Assembly: GCF_023205015.1 (NCBI RefSeq)
Contig: NZ_CP096258.1
Coordinates: 3,968,001 to 4,032,000 of the forward strand
Direction: 5' to 3'
DNA length: 64,000 bases
From: Providencia rettgeri
GTDB lineage: Bacteria; Pseudomonadota; Gammaproteobacteria; Enterobacterales; Enterobacteriaceae
Below the pieces are notes generated by a model. It saw nothing but the letters and a program-made list of their open reading frames with translations, did not search any database and had not been told where the DNA came from. Below are positions 18,413-28,462 of this stretch, one piece after another. The first letter of the stretch is position 1. Every line of letters starts with the position of its first letter. Made by a program: the position numbers and the translations under genes.

Positions 18413-18609
18413 CAAAACAATAACAAATTGAATTAAAACAAAAAAAACTCATTACTGCGTAATTTTATGTGTTGGAATTTAAAGCGAATAATTCAATGGG
18501 ATATTAAGGAGTAATACCGAAGTGGCATATTCAATTTTATATAATAGAGAAACAATATCTACGTTATCAAAAAATAATGAATAAACGTAAAGAGTAGAAA
18601 GGAACACTT

Positions 18610-20352
18610 ATGTCTATTGCTTATCACCGATTTTCAATCATTAACCAAGTTATTGGTCTAATGCTATTGATTGCCGTACTCGGTATTATTGGCATGACAA
18701 TTTCAAATAGTATGATTATTAGTGTGCAAGGAAATGCACATGCAATTAATAAGTCAGGCTCATTGCGGATGCAAAGCTATCATTTACTTTCATTAGTGCC
18801 GCTCAACCAATATTCTGACGTATATGTTCGTGAGCTTGAAAAAAATTTATTAAGCAATGAACTGACACAAGTTGTCGAAATAGAAGATTTAAATCCGCAA
18901 TTTGCAGAGCTTTATCAATATTGGGTTACAGAATTAAAACCAGTACTTAACCATGCAGTTTCTCCTAATGATGCACGTCTTGCTGTCGTTACCTTTGTTA
19001 ATAAACTCGATGCATTAGTTCGTAATATTGATGAAAAAACAGAACAAAAAATAACCTATGTAGCCATCACCCAAATGGTATTTATTAGCCTCGTTTCATT
19101 GCTACTTATTTTTGCTATCTGCCATTTTAGAAAGAAAATTTATACACCTTGGCTTAAGTTACTTCATATGGTGAATGCAATTAGCCATCAAGATTTTAGT
19201 CGGCGCTTCCCTGTCGGCAAAAAACTAGATGAGCTAAATTCACTCGGTCAAACGTTAAATCAAATGTCGGATGAGCTCGCACAGAGTTACCATCAATTAG
19301 AATCCCGAGTTATCGAAAAAACGGCTGATCTACAAAATAAAAATAATGTATTACTCTATTTATACCAATCTAATCGCACCTTACATGCCATTGGGCCACT
19401 ATCTGTCAGGCTAGAAAAAGTATTATCTGAACTGAAAAGCTTAATGCCATTACAACATATCAGATTGAGGCTATATGAAGAAAATAATGATGCCTGCTTT
19501 CAAGATATTCATTGTCCTGAAAACAAGGAACACTGCCTCAAATCCCCCAAAATAGCTGAGCACCTTAAAGTAATATCATGGGAGATTTCCGATAACTTAC
19601 AGCGTTATGGCATGATTTTGGCTGAAATAGATATAAACCAGCCATTATCTGAAGAGCAAAATAATTTAGTGCTCATGCTAGTCAAACAAATTGCTGGAAT
19701 GCTAGCAATGGAGCACCAATTAGAACAACAGCAGCAGTTACTGATTATGGATGAACGCTCGGCGATTGCGAGAGAATTGCATGATTCAATCGCACAATCA
19801 TTATCTTGCCTCAAAATGCAAATTAGTTATCTGCAAATGCAACCTAAAACATTGCCAACTAAGCACCAAGCACTATTAAACGAAATGCGCAATGAAATAA
19901 ATTCCGCCTATAGCCAATTACGTGAACTTTTAACAACCTTCAGACTAAAGTTAACTGAATCAGGCCTATTCCCTGCCTTAGAAAGCACAATCCAAGAATT
20001 CAGCCAACGTCTTGGTTTTCAAATTGAATTAGATTACCGAATTCCAGCCAAAAGCCTCTCTCCACATCAATCTATTCATATTATTCAGATAATCCGAGAA
20101 GCGTTAAGTAATATTCTCAAGCATGCTAATGCAAACTGGTCACAAATCTCATTAATCGAAAGTAACGGGCTAATCACCATGACGATAGAAGACAATGGGG
20201 AAGGGATCCAACCTCAGCCAACAAAAAATAACCATTATGGATTGATTATTATGAGAGAAAGAGCCCTAAGCCTAAATGGAAAATATCAAATTTCCCCAAG
20301 AGTTCAGGGTGGCACTACGGTTAATGTCGTATTTCCACTGACTGTGGCCTAA
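18610..20352 (+). CDS. narX: Nitrate/nitrite sensor histidine kinase
   Basis: A 580-residue membrane kinase. Transmembrane segments at about 12-36 and 152-172 enclose a periplasmic sensor that starts with the nitrate-binding P-box (GNAHAINKSGSLRMQSYHL). A HAMP domain follows, then a GAF-like central part with Cys residues (near DACFQDIHCPE) and a HisKA_3 dimerisation domain with His391 in RELHDSIAQSL, then the ATPase domain (DNGEGI, HYGLIIMRERA). It phosphorylates and dephosphorylates NarL. Upstream spacer 18277-18609 holds the FNR and NarL sites. Confidence 0.94.
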   Translation: MSIAYHRFSIINQVIGLMLLIAVLGIIGMTISNSMIISVQGNAHAINKSGSLRMQSYHLLSLVPLNQYSDVYVRELEKNLLSNELTQVVEIEDLNPQFAELYQYWVTELKPVLNHAVSPNDARLAVVTFVNKLDALVRNIDEKTEQKITYVAITQMVFISLVSLLLIFAICHFRKKIYTPWLKLLHMVNAISHQDFSRRFPVGKKLDELNSLGQTLNQMSDELAQSYHQLESRVIEKTADLQNKNNVLLYLYQSNRTLHAIGPLSVRLEKVLSELKSLMPLQHIRLRLYEENNDACFQDIHCPENKEHCLKSPKIAEHLKVISWEISDNLQRYGMILAEIDINQPLSEEQNNLVLMLVKQIAGMLAMEHQLEQQQQLLIMDERSAIARELHDSIAQSLSCLKMQISYLQMQPKTLPTKHQALLNEMRNEINSAYSQLRELLTTFRLKLTESGLFPALESTIQEFSQRLGFQIELDYRIPAKSLSPHQSIHIIQIIREALSNILKHANANWSQISLIESNGLITMTIEDNGEGIQPQPTKNNHYGLIIMRERALSLNGKYQISPRVQGGTTVNVVFPLTVA

Positions 20353-20373
20353 TTAAATTGGAGTAACTCATTA

Positions 20374-21030
20374 ATGAAAAATGACAATAAACTGACTGGG
20401 CAATCTACCATTTTACTGATTGATGACCACCCAATGCTACGTAACGGTGTTAAACAATTAATTAGTTTAGAACCCACATTGAAGGTCATTGGTGAAGCAG
20501 ACGATGGAATAACGGGTATTAAAATTGCGGAAGAGCAAGACCCCGATTTAATCCTATTAGATCTCAATATGCCAGGTATGAATGGCTTTGAAGTACTTGA
20601 TAATTTACGTAGCCGCGAACTTTCAGGCCGAATTATCTTATTTACCGTATCCAATTACGGTGAAGACTTAATTCATGCGTTAAAACGAGGTGCTGATGGC
20701 TATTTACTCAAAGATATGGAACCCGAAAAACTCATTGTTGCATTAAAAGAAGCAGCAAGTGGTAAAATGGTCGTTAGCCCAACGCTTGCCTCCATTTTAG
20801 CTGAATCCTTAAGAGATAACCGAGCCTCTACAGAACATAATTTATTGGCATTAACCCCAAGAGAAACCCATATCCTAGATTTAATCTCTCAGGGGCTATC
20901 AAATAAGATGATTGCGAATAAATTACAAATTACAGAGAGCACAGTCAAAGTCCACGTCAAACACTTACTAAAGAAACTCAATTTAAAATCGCGCGTTGAG
21001 GCCGCTATTTGGGTTTTACAACAAAAGTAA
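20374..21030 (+). CDS. narL: Nitrate/nitrite response regulator
   Basis: A 218-residue two-domain regulator: a receiver with phospho-acceptor Asp63 in LILLDLNMPGMNG (Asp59 in E. coli) and a C-terminal LuxR-type HTH (LTPRETHILDLISQGLSNKMIANKL...TVKVHVKHLLKKL). It activates narK/narG and represses alternative anaerobic reductases when nitrate is present. It follows narX by 21 bp with a GGAG site, and ends 12 bp from the convergent cdaR-like gene. Confidence 0.95.
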   Translation: MKNDNKLTGQSTILLIDDHPMLRNGVKQLISLEPTLKVIGEADDGITGIKIAEEQDPDLILLDLNMPGMNGFEVLDNLRSRELSGRIILFTVSNYGEDLIHALKRGADGYLLKDMEPEKLIVALKEAASGKMVVSPTLASILAESLRDNRASTEHNLLALTPRETHILDLISQGLSNKMIANKLQITESTVKVHVKHLLKKLNLKSRVEAAIWVLQQK

Positions 21031-21042
21031 TGACACAGCACC

Positions 21043-22197
21043 TCAACTTAATGCATCGAGCCATGGCTGTTGTTTTGGGTAACGTCGACGGTAGCCATGC
21101 ATCGCAACAGATAACTGAATAAGATCCGTAAACCTTGTCGGGTCCAAATTGGTTTGCTTTTTAATTTGCTGTAACCGATAGCTTAATGTATTTCTGTGAA
21201 TGCCTAATTGCTGTGCGGTACTGCCTATTTCGCCATTTTGCGATAAAAACAACTCCAGAGTCTCAATCAAAATATCCCCTGAATCATGCAACAATATTTT
21301 ATGGCAAATATCCAAGAAAAAATTAAATAGATAGCTATTTTCCAACTCATTAAAGAGGCACAAAGATGCCATTTCTTTAAATAGAAAAACCTGTTTATCA
21401 GGAACCGTTAGCCGGCCAACTTCAATGACTGAACGTGCAAAATGAACAGCATCCCTCACATGTTCCTGCGTATCTGCCTGGACACCAACACCAATATAAT
21501 ATTGGCTAAGCTGGCTATCTAGAATGAAATGAAGACTCGGAATAAATGATTCATTTTGATAATGAGTTGACGGAAATAGCATCAAAATTTCGCGGCTATT
21601 AAGTAATAACACATCACTTTTTTCTATCGCTGATAATTCAGTAATGATTGTATCGAGTATTTCAGGACGGTATTGAACCGCTTCAATATTTATAATCACA
21701 GGGATCGTCGGTAACGTGAATATAAAACCGGAATTATGTAGTTTGAGTAATGCGCTGCGTCCCTGTGCTTGTGTTGTACTTTCTATATATTGGACAAATA
21801 ACATGTCACGCAAACGATGCTGCCAGTTAATACTACGCCGCTCAATTTCTTGCTGAATTAGCAGCTCAGCCGTCAGTATGGCAAGTTCGGCATAACGCTG
21901 GATCACGACGGGATCGCCACTCACACCAATCACTAATTCCACTTTATCCGCCACAACAATCGGATGGTTTATCCCCGGAGCCACATTCGAATAAGCTCGC
22001 GCTTCATTTTCATTGTAAATCGTGATCCGTTTGCCGCAGCGGATCACTTCCACTGCGGCTTCATGGATTTCACCAATACGTTTTTTTTCTCCTGAAGCGA
22101 TAATCACGCCCTGACTATTAATCACATTAACGTTGTGATGGATAATTCCCATAGCACGCGTGACAATATCATTGGCTAATTTATCAGTCAGTAGCAT
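21043..22197 (-). CDS. cdaR: CdaR-type sugar diacid/glycerate-responsive regulator
   Basis: A 384-residue transcription activator (E. coli CdaR is 385). The N-terminal sugar-diacid recognition domain is at about 3-135 (LANDIVTRAMGIIHHNVNVINSQGVIIASG) and the C-terminal PucR-type HTH at about 315-365 (LFLSQNGEIGSTAQQLGIHRNTLSYRLQQI). Start ATG 22195-22197 with GAGG upstream. It ends the catabolic cluster and probably senses its substrate or glycerate; E. coli CdaR controls galactarate, glucarate and glycerate genes. Confidence 0.85.
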   Translation of the reverse strand: MLLTDKLANDIVTRAMGIIHHNVNVINSQGVIIASGEKKRIGEIHEAAVEVIRCGKRITIYNENEARAYSNVAPGINHPIVVADKVELVIGVSGDPVVIQRYAELAILTAELLIQQEIERRSINWQHRLRDMLFVQYIESTTQAQGRSALLKLHNSGFIFTLPTIPVIINIEAVQYRPEILDTIITELSAIEKSDVLLLNSREILMLFPSTHYQNESFIPSLHFILDSQLSQYYIGVGVQADTQEHVRDAVHFARSVIEVGRLTVPDKQVFLFKEMASLCLFNELENSYLFNFFLDICHKILLHDSGDILIETLELFLSQNGEIGSTAQQLGIHRNTLSYRLQQIKKQTNLDPTRFTDLIQLSVAMHGYRRRYPKQQPWLDALS

Positions 22198-22211
22198 CTT
22201 ACCGCCTCACT

Positions 22212-23375
22212 CTAGGGTTTTATTTGCTTATTCGGATTTGCGAGTATGGTACGCAGCAAATTTTCAGCGGTATCTGCTAAATAACGCTCACCATTGGTCA
22301 TCGCTTGCTCAAGGGAAACCGGCCCGGGGCAAAGTGACCACATTGCAGTAATGCCATGTTGGTATAGGATACGGCTATCTTCACTATATCCCCCACAAAG
22401 AGCAATAACAGGTACATCATAATGACTGGCCATTCGAGCAACTCCCACAGGGGCCTTACCATTCGCACTTTGGCTATCAAGCCGCCCTTCTCCTACAATG
22501 ACTAAATCCGCTTGTTGAATATAGGATTTTGCACCAAGGAGCCCCAAAACGAGATCAATACCCTTTTCGAGTTTTGCCGAAACAAACCAACGAAGCCCCG
22601 CACCTAATCCACCCGCAGCACCACTGCCCGCCTCAAGTGAAACATCTTTTCCCGTTATTGTTGACATTAATTTTGCATAATGCGCCATCCCGATTTCAAG
22701 CTGGTCGAGTGTGTCTTGGTCTGCTCCCTTTTGGGGGCCATAAACATAAGTCGCCCCATTTTTACCTAATAAAGGGTTTTCAACATCGCAAGAGACACTA
22801 AATTCAACCTCTGCGGCGCGTGAGTCAAATTTATCAAAATCAATCTTTGCAATGTTAATGAGGTCTTTACCGCAAATTGGCGCCTCAATAAGCTGCGAGT
22901 TTTTATCATAGAACTGAGCACCTAATGCTTGAGCAAATCCCGCACCACCATCATTAGTTGCACTTCCTCCTATCCCAATAATAATACGAGAGCAGCCCAT
23001 ATCTAATGCATGTTTGACCATTTCACCCAAACCATAAGTTGAAGCATTTTCAACGCGACGATGCTCACGTTGAACTAATTCCAGCCCACAGCATTGCGCC
23101 ATTTCAATAAAGGCAGTTTTTTCCTCCAGCACTAATAACCCTGCATCAACCTTACTACCATAAGGCCCAGTACAGCTAAAAATGTAAGGTGTTACACCAG
23201 AAAGCGCGGGGCTATGTTCCAGTGACTCCAACAAACCTTCTCCACCATCAGATATGGGTAATAACGTCATATCTAACTCAGAGGATACACGCTTGAAACC
23301 CTCAGCAACGGCTTGACATGCTAACCTTGCAGAACAACTTCCTTTAAAGGAATCAAGTGCGATAACAATTTTCAT
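22212..23375 (-). CDS. Glycerate kinase (GarK/GlxK family)
   Basis: A 387-residue kinase that phosphorylates D-glycerate to 2-phosphoglycerate. Family marks are the N-terminal KIVIALDSFKGSCSA, SDGGEGLLE, the central GIGGSATNDGGAGFAQALG, and GEGRLDSQSANGKAPVGVA. The length matches E. coli GarK and GlxK (381), and I cannot tell which is closer. Start ATG at 23373-23375 with AGGAAAG. It ends 14 bp before cdaR. Its presence implies that the pathway of this cluster reaches glycerate. Confidence 0.92.
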   Translation of the reverse strand: MKIVIALDSFKGSCSARLACQAVAEGFKRVSSELDMTLLPISDGGEGLLESLEHSPALSGVTPYIFSCTGPYGSKVDAGLLVLEEKTAFIEMAQCCGLELVQREHRRVENASTYGLGEMVKHALDMGCSRIIIGIGGSATNDGGAGFAQALGAQFYDKNSQLIEAPICGKDLINIAKIDFDKFDSRAAEVEFSVSCDVENPLLGKNGATYVYGPQKGADQDTLDQLEIGMAHYAKLMSTITGKDVSLEAGSGAAGGLGAGLRWFVSAKLEKGIDLVLGLLGAKSYIQQADLVIVGEGRLDSQSANGKAPVGVARMASHYDVPVIALCGGYSEDSRILYQHGITAMWSLCPGPVSLEQAMTNGERYLADTAENLLRTILANPNKQIKP

Positions 23376-23408
23376 GCAGACTTTCCTATTGTAAATGGCG
23401 ATGTTGAA

Positions 23409-24749
23409 TTACTTGCTTTCCACTGAAGCCGATACTTGTAATGATTCGGGTTCGCTCATACCGTTAGTATTCACTCGTGAAGCAATAATCGTTCCAATAA
23501 CTAACAAACCGACACCAAACCATAATCCAGAAGTGGCTGTTCCTGTATAATCTTCAAAAAATCCTAGAATAAACGGGCCTAGGAAGCCACCAAATAAACC
23601 TAAACAGTTCAATAATGCCAAACTTCCTGCCAACATACTGCCACTCATATACGTCGGTGGAAGAGAGAAAATAATCGATTGAACCACAAAAAACATAAAT
23701 GCCGTTAAACAAAAGCCAATTAAGCCAACTACTGGACCGCCCACGGCACCAATCACTAACCCAACCGCCATCACGGCATAACCTGAAATTAAAATACGCG
23801 ATGAACGCTGTGGTGTATTGGCTTTTCTCGCTACGAAAATGCCACCAATTGCGGCTGAGATCCAAGGGATCGCTGTTAATAGCCCGATCTGAATAGGTGT
23901 CAATTTGCCATACTCACCGATAATAGTAGGCAAAAAGTAACTTAAACCATAGACCGAGAACTGGTGGGTGAAATAGATAGCAACAATCATCATGAAGGCT
24001 TTATTTTTAAATGCTGCCTTAAGTGAGAATTTACTATTACTCACACTAATACTATTTTTGTCTTGGTCGTGTTTATATTTAATATAATTCCGATCATCTT
24101 CATCTAACCATTTCGCATCTTCAGGTTTATTTGGTAACACAAACCACACAACAAATGCTAGGATAACTGCTGGCAAGCCTTCAATGACAAACATCCATTG
24201 CCAACCATGGAAGCCCCATAAGCCATCCATACTCAGTAATAGGCCGCTCAGCGGTGCCCCAATAATATTCGCGAGACAGACCCCTAGTAAAAATAACCCT
24301 GTTGCTTTAGCCCGCTCTTCTTGGCTAAACCAATATGTCATATACAAAATGACCCCAGGATATAGGCCCGCTTCAGCCGCTCCCAGTAATAACCGCAAGA
24401 TATAAAAAGAAATCGGCCCTGTCACAAATGCCATTGCTGCAGATAATAGCCCCCACGTGATCATGATCCGCGTGATCCAAAAACGCGCCCCCACTTTTTC
24501 CATTATTAAATTACTTGGGATCTCAAGAATCGAGTAGGTTAGGAAAAAAAGCCCTGCACCAATACCAAATGCAGTTGCAGATAATCCTAAATCAATCGAC
24601 ATCGCATTTTTTGCCATGCCAATATTGGTTCGGTCAATAAAGCTAATAATGTACGCTAAAATCAACAACGGCATCAGGTTACGGTATATCTTTGCGTTGG
24701 TTTTTTTCCCCTGAGCCACATAATCTAACTTTGCATTTGTAGAAAACAT
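23409..24749 (-). CDS. MFS transporter, anion:cation symporter (GudP/GarP-like) family
   Basis: A 446-residue, 12-segment carrier of the family that imports sugar acids and other organic anions. Start placed at ATG 24747-24749 (MFSTNAKL), 7 bp after GAGGAT; an upstream ATG at 24762-24764 overlaps that ribosome site. Family marks include RTNIGMAKNAMSIDLGLS after the first segment and a central hydrophilic loop (NKPEDAKWLDEDDRNYI). It is separated from thiolase by 120 bp containing a hairpin. The substrate is unknown; a hydroxy or sugar acid is the likely class. Confidence 0.85.
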   Translation of the reverse strand: MFSTNAKLDYVAQGKKTNAKIYRNLMPLLILAYIISFIDRTNIGMAKNAMSIDLGLSATAFGIGAGLFFLTYSILEIPSNLIMEKVGARFWITRIMITWGLLSAAMAFVTGPISFYILRLLLGAAEAGLYPGVILYMTYWFSQEERAKATGLFLLGVCLANIIGAPLSGLLLSMDGLWGFHGWQWMFVIEGLPAVILAFVVWFVLPNKPEDAKWLDEDDRNYIKYKHDQDKNSISVSNSKFSLKAAFKNKAFMMIVAIYFTHQFSVYGLSYFLPTIIGEYGKLTPIQIGLLTAIPWISAAIGGIFVARKANTPQRSSRILISGYAVMAVGLVIGAVGGPVVGLIGFCLTAFMFFVVQSIIFSLPPTYMSGSMLAGSLALLNCLGLFGGFLGPFILGFFEDYTGTATSGLWFGVGLLVIGTIIASRVNTNGMSEPESLQVSASVESK

Positions 24750-24828
24750 AGATAAGATCCTCATGTTGTAGTGAAACAGGTACGGCTCTTGGCAATAAGT
24801 GACATACCTGTTGTTTTACTTCAGCAAC

Positions 24829-24851
24829 AGCCCGACGCCCCACGTCGGGCT
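24829..24851. terminator. Strong hairpin between thiolase and transporter genes
   Basis: AGCCCGACG (24829-24837) pairs perfectly with CGTCGGGCT (24843-24851) around CCCCA. On the minus (transcribed) strand no T-run follows, so it is better read as an intercistronic attenuation or processing hairpin that separates the CoA genes from transporter-kinase-regulator expression. Confidence 0.55.
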
Positions 24852-24869
24852 TTCTGCTTGCAGCTTTTC

Positions 24870-26054
24870 TTATTCTCTTTCGAACAACATTGATATCCCT
24901 TGACCACCACCGATACACATCGTGACTAACCCGGTAGCAACCTGACGACGCTCCATTTCATACATTAACTTCACTGGCAAAATAGCCCCACTGGCACCTA
25001 CTGGATGACCCAGAGCAATCGCACCGCCATTCACATTCACCTTCGTGCTATCAAGAGACAAATCATTCATAACTGCGATAGCTTGTGCTGCAAATGCTTC
25101 ATTTAGCTCAATTAAGTCAATGTCTTTTACATCCATTTTGAGCTTTTCCATTAATCGACGGGTTGCTGGCGCGGGTCCAAAGCCCATAATCGCAGCTTCA
25201 CATCCCGCGACAGCCCAATCAACGACCTTCATTCTTGGCTTCAGGCCACGTTTTTCCGCTTCTTCACGGCGCATCATCACTAATGCCGCAGCACCATCAT
25301 TGATCCCTGAAGAGTTCGCGGCAGTGATCACACCATCCGCCTTAAATGCAGGGCGTAACTTGGCTAATTTTTCACGTGGTGTGTCCCGCGGATGTTCATC
25401 AGTATCAAAAATACGTGTTCCTTTACGGCCTTCCGGTATTTCTACTGGCAATATCTGGTCAGCAAAATAACCCGCTTGAATCGCTTTTAACGCTTTTTGC
25501 TGGCTGTCCCATGCAAAATCATCCATTTCTTCACGGGTAATATTGAACTGTTCCGCAACATTTTCTGCCGTCATTCCATTGTGATAAGGCCCTTCTGGCC
25601 AAGTTAGAATGGACGTTAACCCATCTTCGAGCACATCATTCCCCATACGGTAGCCATAACGCGCTTTGCGTAAGTAGTACGGCAGCATCGTCATATTTTC
25701 TGTACCACAGGCCACCACAACATCGGATTGACCAGTCTGTAGTAGCATCATGCCATCAGCTAAAGCTTGTAATCCTGAGCCGCATTGACGGTTCACCGAA
25801 TATGCCGTCGTTTCTTTTGGAAGCCCTGCCCGCAGTTGGCAAATACGTGCAATAAACCCACTTTCGGCGATTTGCCCAACATTACCCACGATGACTTCAT
25901 CAACATCTTCGGGGGCAATTCCTGCTCTTTTCACAGCTTCACGGATCACAACAGCCCCGAGGTCATGTTGATGTGTATTTGCAAAACTTCCTCCCATCGT
26001 ACCAATGGCTGTTCTCACACCACTCACAATGACAATATCATTCGCTTGTTTCAT
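24870..26054 (-). CDS. Thiolase (acetyl-CoA C-acyltransferase family)
   Basis: A 394-residue thiolase. The acyl-enzyme Cys91 lies in NRQCGSGLQAL; the second catalytic pair is His in ALGHPVGASGA (about 349) and Cys in CIGGGQG (about 379); GGAI.LGHP and NEAFAAQA are family signatures. It would cleave a 3-ketoacyl-CoA to acetyl-CoA plus a shorter acyl-CoA, or work in reverse. The start overlaps no neighbour; the SDR stop lies 9 bp upstream, so the two are surely cotranscribed. Closest in style to biosynthetic or AtoB-like enzymes rather than FadA. Confidence 0.9.
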   Translation of the reverse strand: MKQANDIVIVSGVRTAIGTMGGSFANTHQHDLGAVVIREAVKRAGIAPEDVDEVIVGNVGQIAESGFIARICQLRAGLPKETTAYSVNRQCGSGLQALADGMMLLQTGQSDVVVACGTENMTMLPYYLRKARYGYRMGNDVLEDGLTSILTWPEGPYHNGMTAENVAEQFNITREEMDDFAWDSQQKALKAIQAGYFADQILPVEIPEGRKGTRIFDTDEHPRDTPREKLAKLRPAFKADGVITAANSSGINDGAAALVMMRREEAEKRGLKPRMKVVDWAVAGCEAAIMGFGPAPATRRLMEKLKMDVKDIDLIELNEAFAAQAIAVMNDLSLDSTKVNVNGGAIALGHPVGASGAILPVKLMYEMERRQVATGLVTMCIGGGQGISMLFERE

Positions 26055-26063
26055 TATTTCCCC

Positions 26064-26801
26064 CTATAGCACCATTCCGCCGCCAACATTGATCACTTCA
26101 CCATTGATATAACGCGCTTTATCAGAGGCTAAAAAGGCAACACATTGGCCTACATCGCGCGGATCGCCAGCAAACCCCGCTGGGATCTTACTGATCATGA
26201 TGTCCCACACTTTTTCAGGTACACCGCGGGTCATATCGGTATCAATAAACCCTGGGCAAATCGCATTTACGGTGACACCTTTACGGGCTAACTCACGGCA
26301 AGCCGTTTTTGTCAGACCAATAACCCCGGCTTTAGACGCGGCATAGTTGGCTTGCCCAACATTCCCAAGCCAACTGGCCGAGGAGATATTGACAATTCGG
26401 CCATGTCCTTGCTCACGCATTAATTTTGCGGCTTCTTGCATGCAGTTAAATGTCCCTTTTAAATTGATATCAATGACTTTATCCCAATCATCTTCCGTTA
26501 ATTTATGCAGCATGCCATCGCGGTTGATCCCTGCATTGTTCACCAGTACATCAATCGCCCCAAAATGTGCTAACGCTTTAGAAAATAAGCTATTAACCTC
26601 TTCACGCTTGGCAATATCGCAAGGAATAAAAATGGCTTGATGGCCTTGCTCTTGTAGCTGTTTTGCACTTTCTTCACCCGATGACATGGCTAAGTCAGAA
26701 ATAACGACTTTTGCCCCTTCTTCCGCAAGCACCTGAGCAATAGCAAAACCAATACCTCTTGCAGAGCCTGTCACAATGGCGACTTTATCTTGTACTAACA
26801 T
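26064..26801 (-). CDS. SDR oxidoreductase (3-oxoacyl-ACP/acetoacetyl-CoA reductase-like)
   Basis: A 245-residue short-chain dehydrogenase with all key motifs: TGSARGIG (11-18), NNAG (88-91), Ser140-142, and YAASK with Tyr153 and Lys157. It resembles FabG and PhaB; in this setting, between thiolase and CoA-transferase genes, it probably interconverts a 3-hydroxyacyl-CoA and a 3-ketoacyl-CoA. Asp36 at the end of the second beta strand (VISDLA) would favour NAD(H) over NADP(H), which fits a catabolic direction (inference). Start ATG 26799-26801 with AGAGGA. Confidence 0.9.
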   Translation of the reverse strand: MLVQDKVAIVTGSARGIGFAIAQVLAEEGAKVVISDLAMSSGEESAKQLQEQGHQAIFIPCDIAKREEVNSLFSKALAHFGAIDVLVNNAGINRDGMLHKLTEDDWDKVIDINLKGTFNCMQEAAKLMREQGHGRIVNISSASWLGNVGQANYAASKAGVIGLTKTACRELARKGVTVNAICPGFIDTDMTRGVPEKVWDIMISKIPAGFAGDPRDVGQCVAFLASDKARYINGEVINVGGGMVL

Positions 26802-26827
26802 GGATAAATTCCTCTTTAATATTGAAA

Positions 26828-28396
26828 CTATAAATACGAAACCAGACCAAAGGGGGCTTCTTCAAATAATGAAGAAGACATCACCTTCAAATCAGGGGAA
26901 ATTTCGGGGACAAAGTCCATATGGGCAAGAATGTCACGTTCTAGGTCAACACCGGGGGCAATTTCAACCAATACTGGGGTTTTCCCCCCTAAAGTGAACA
27001 CTGCACGTTCCGTGACAAAATGCATGGTTTGGTTGATATTTCGCGCGACATCCGCATTCCATGAAATTTGTCGTACTTGGTTAACTAACTTTCTAATATC
27101 CCCTTCCCGCACAATCTTTAACTGTCCATTTTCACAACGAATATCTAACCCTTTTGCGGTAAACGTTGAGCAAAACACCACGTGTCGCGCATTTTGGGTA
27201 ATATCAATAAACCCACCCGCACCCGGGCAAATATTGCCTAACAAAGTCGCATTGACATGGCCACTGGCATCCATTTCCCCTGCCCCCATATACGTGATAT
27301 CAACGCCTGCACCGTTGTAGTACAACATTTGGTCTTGGTGACTAATCATCGCTGATAGGTTACGGCCTATGCCAAAATCAATACCGCCAGCTTGGACGCC
27401 GCCCCAAATCCCTGACTCCACGGTGATATCAACGCGCTTAGTTGCATTTTCTTCCTGAATAATGGAGCCGATAACATCGTTTGGAATACCCGTTCCTAAG
27501 TTAATCACACAGTTTTCATATAGATAACGGCATGCAATTCGCCCAATCAATTTGCGAATATCCAAAGGTAATGGCGTAGTTTGTTGGACAGGGGTGCGAA
27601 TATCACCGCATAGAGTTGGGTCAAAGAACCAGCTAGAGGATTGGCGATGATCTTCTTCAGGGTTATCGCACACGACAATGTGGTCAATAAAGCTTGCAGG
27701 AACAGTGACACGCTTGGGATGTAGAGTCCCTTCTTCAACGCAATACTTCACTTGTGCAATCACTTTGCCGCCAAAGCGTTTAGCCGCCAGTACCGCATGT
27801 AAGACTTCTAACGTCATCGCTTCTTCATCGGTGGTGAGGTTACCTTTACTATCAGCGTGAGTTCCTCTGATCACCACGACATCTAAAGGAATTTCTGGGT
27901 ACCATAACCATTCTTCCCCTTTGAAATTCACTTTTTCAACCAAAGGAGGAAGTGCCAACGTTTTCGCGTTCATCCTACCGCCTTCAAGATCAGGATCGAT
28001 GAATGTCCCTAACCCCACTTTGGATAAACGCCCCGGTAAACCCGCAGCCATTGCTCCATACAAGTGCACCATTTGCCCTTGTGGGAGGCAATACGCTTCG
28101 ACTTGGTTATCATTAATCATTTGCATCCATCGAGGCGCTAGCCCCCAATGAGAACCAATGATCCGTTTTACCATCCCTTCGTGGGCAAAGTGTTGATTCC
28201 CTCGAATACGGTTACATTGCCCTGCCGCATGAACGAGAGTGAGTTGATTTGGCGCGCCCTCGGATAAAAAGCGTTGTTCAATTGCTGATAAAATAGATTC
28301 AGCAGCGCTGGTTAATGTCATTCCCACAGTACAAATCGTATCGCCATTATTAATTAATTTAGCGGCATCTTGTTTAGAAATAAATTTATTATTCAT
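26828..28396 (-). CDS. Fused acetate/acyl CoA-transferase (YdiF/Pct-like)
   Basis: A 522-residue family I CoA-transferase with both alpha and beta parts in one chain. It moves CoA from acetyl-CoA or another acyl-CoA to a free acid through a glutamyl-CoA intermediate; the catalytic Glu is Glu327 in TVESGIWGGVQAGG. The N-terminal half has the GxGxxAAxG-like LYGAMAAGLPG segment. Resembles E. coli YdiF and propionate CoA-transferases. It lies 26 bp upstream of the SDR start and 66 bp after the ligase stop. Confidence 0.9.
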   Translation of the reverse strand: MNNKFISKQDAAKLINNGDTICTVGMTLTSAAESILSAIEQRFLSEGAPNQLTLVHAAGQCNRIRGNQHFAHEGMVKRIIGSHWGLAPRWMQMINDNQVEAYCLPQGQMVHLYGAMAAGLPGRLSKVGLGTFIDPDLEGGRMNAKTLALPPLVEKVNFKGEEWLWYPEIPLDVVVIRGTHADSKGNLTTDEEAMTLEVLHAVLAAKRFGGKVIAQVKYCVEEGTLHPKRVTVPASFIDHIVVCDNPEEDHRQSSSWFFDPTLCGDIRTPVQQTTPLPLDIRKLIGRIACRYLYENCVINLGTGIPNDVIGSIIQEENATKRVDITVESGIWGGVQAGGIDFGIGRNLSAMISHQDQMLYYNGAGVDITYMGAGEMDASGHVNATLLGNICPGAGGFIDITQNARHVVFCSTFTAKGLDIRCENGQLKIVREGDIRKLVNQVRQISWNADVARNINQTMHFVTERAVFTLGGKTPVLVEIAPGVDLERDILAHMDFVPEISPDLKVMSSSLFEEAPFGLVSYL

Positions 28397-28462
28397 GATA
28401 AAACCTACCTGAAGGCTAATATTTCATAGCCCCTTTTGATTAATTAAAAACTAATTTAGACT

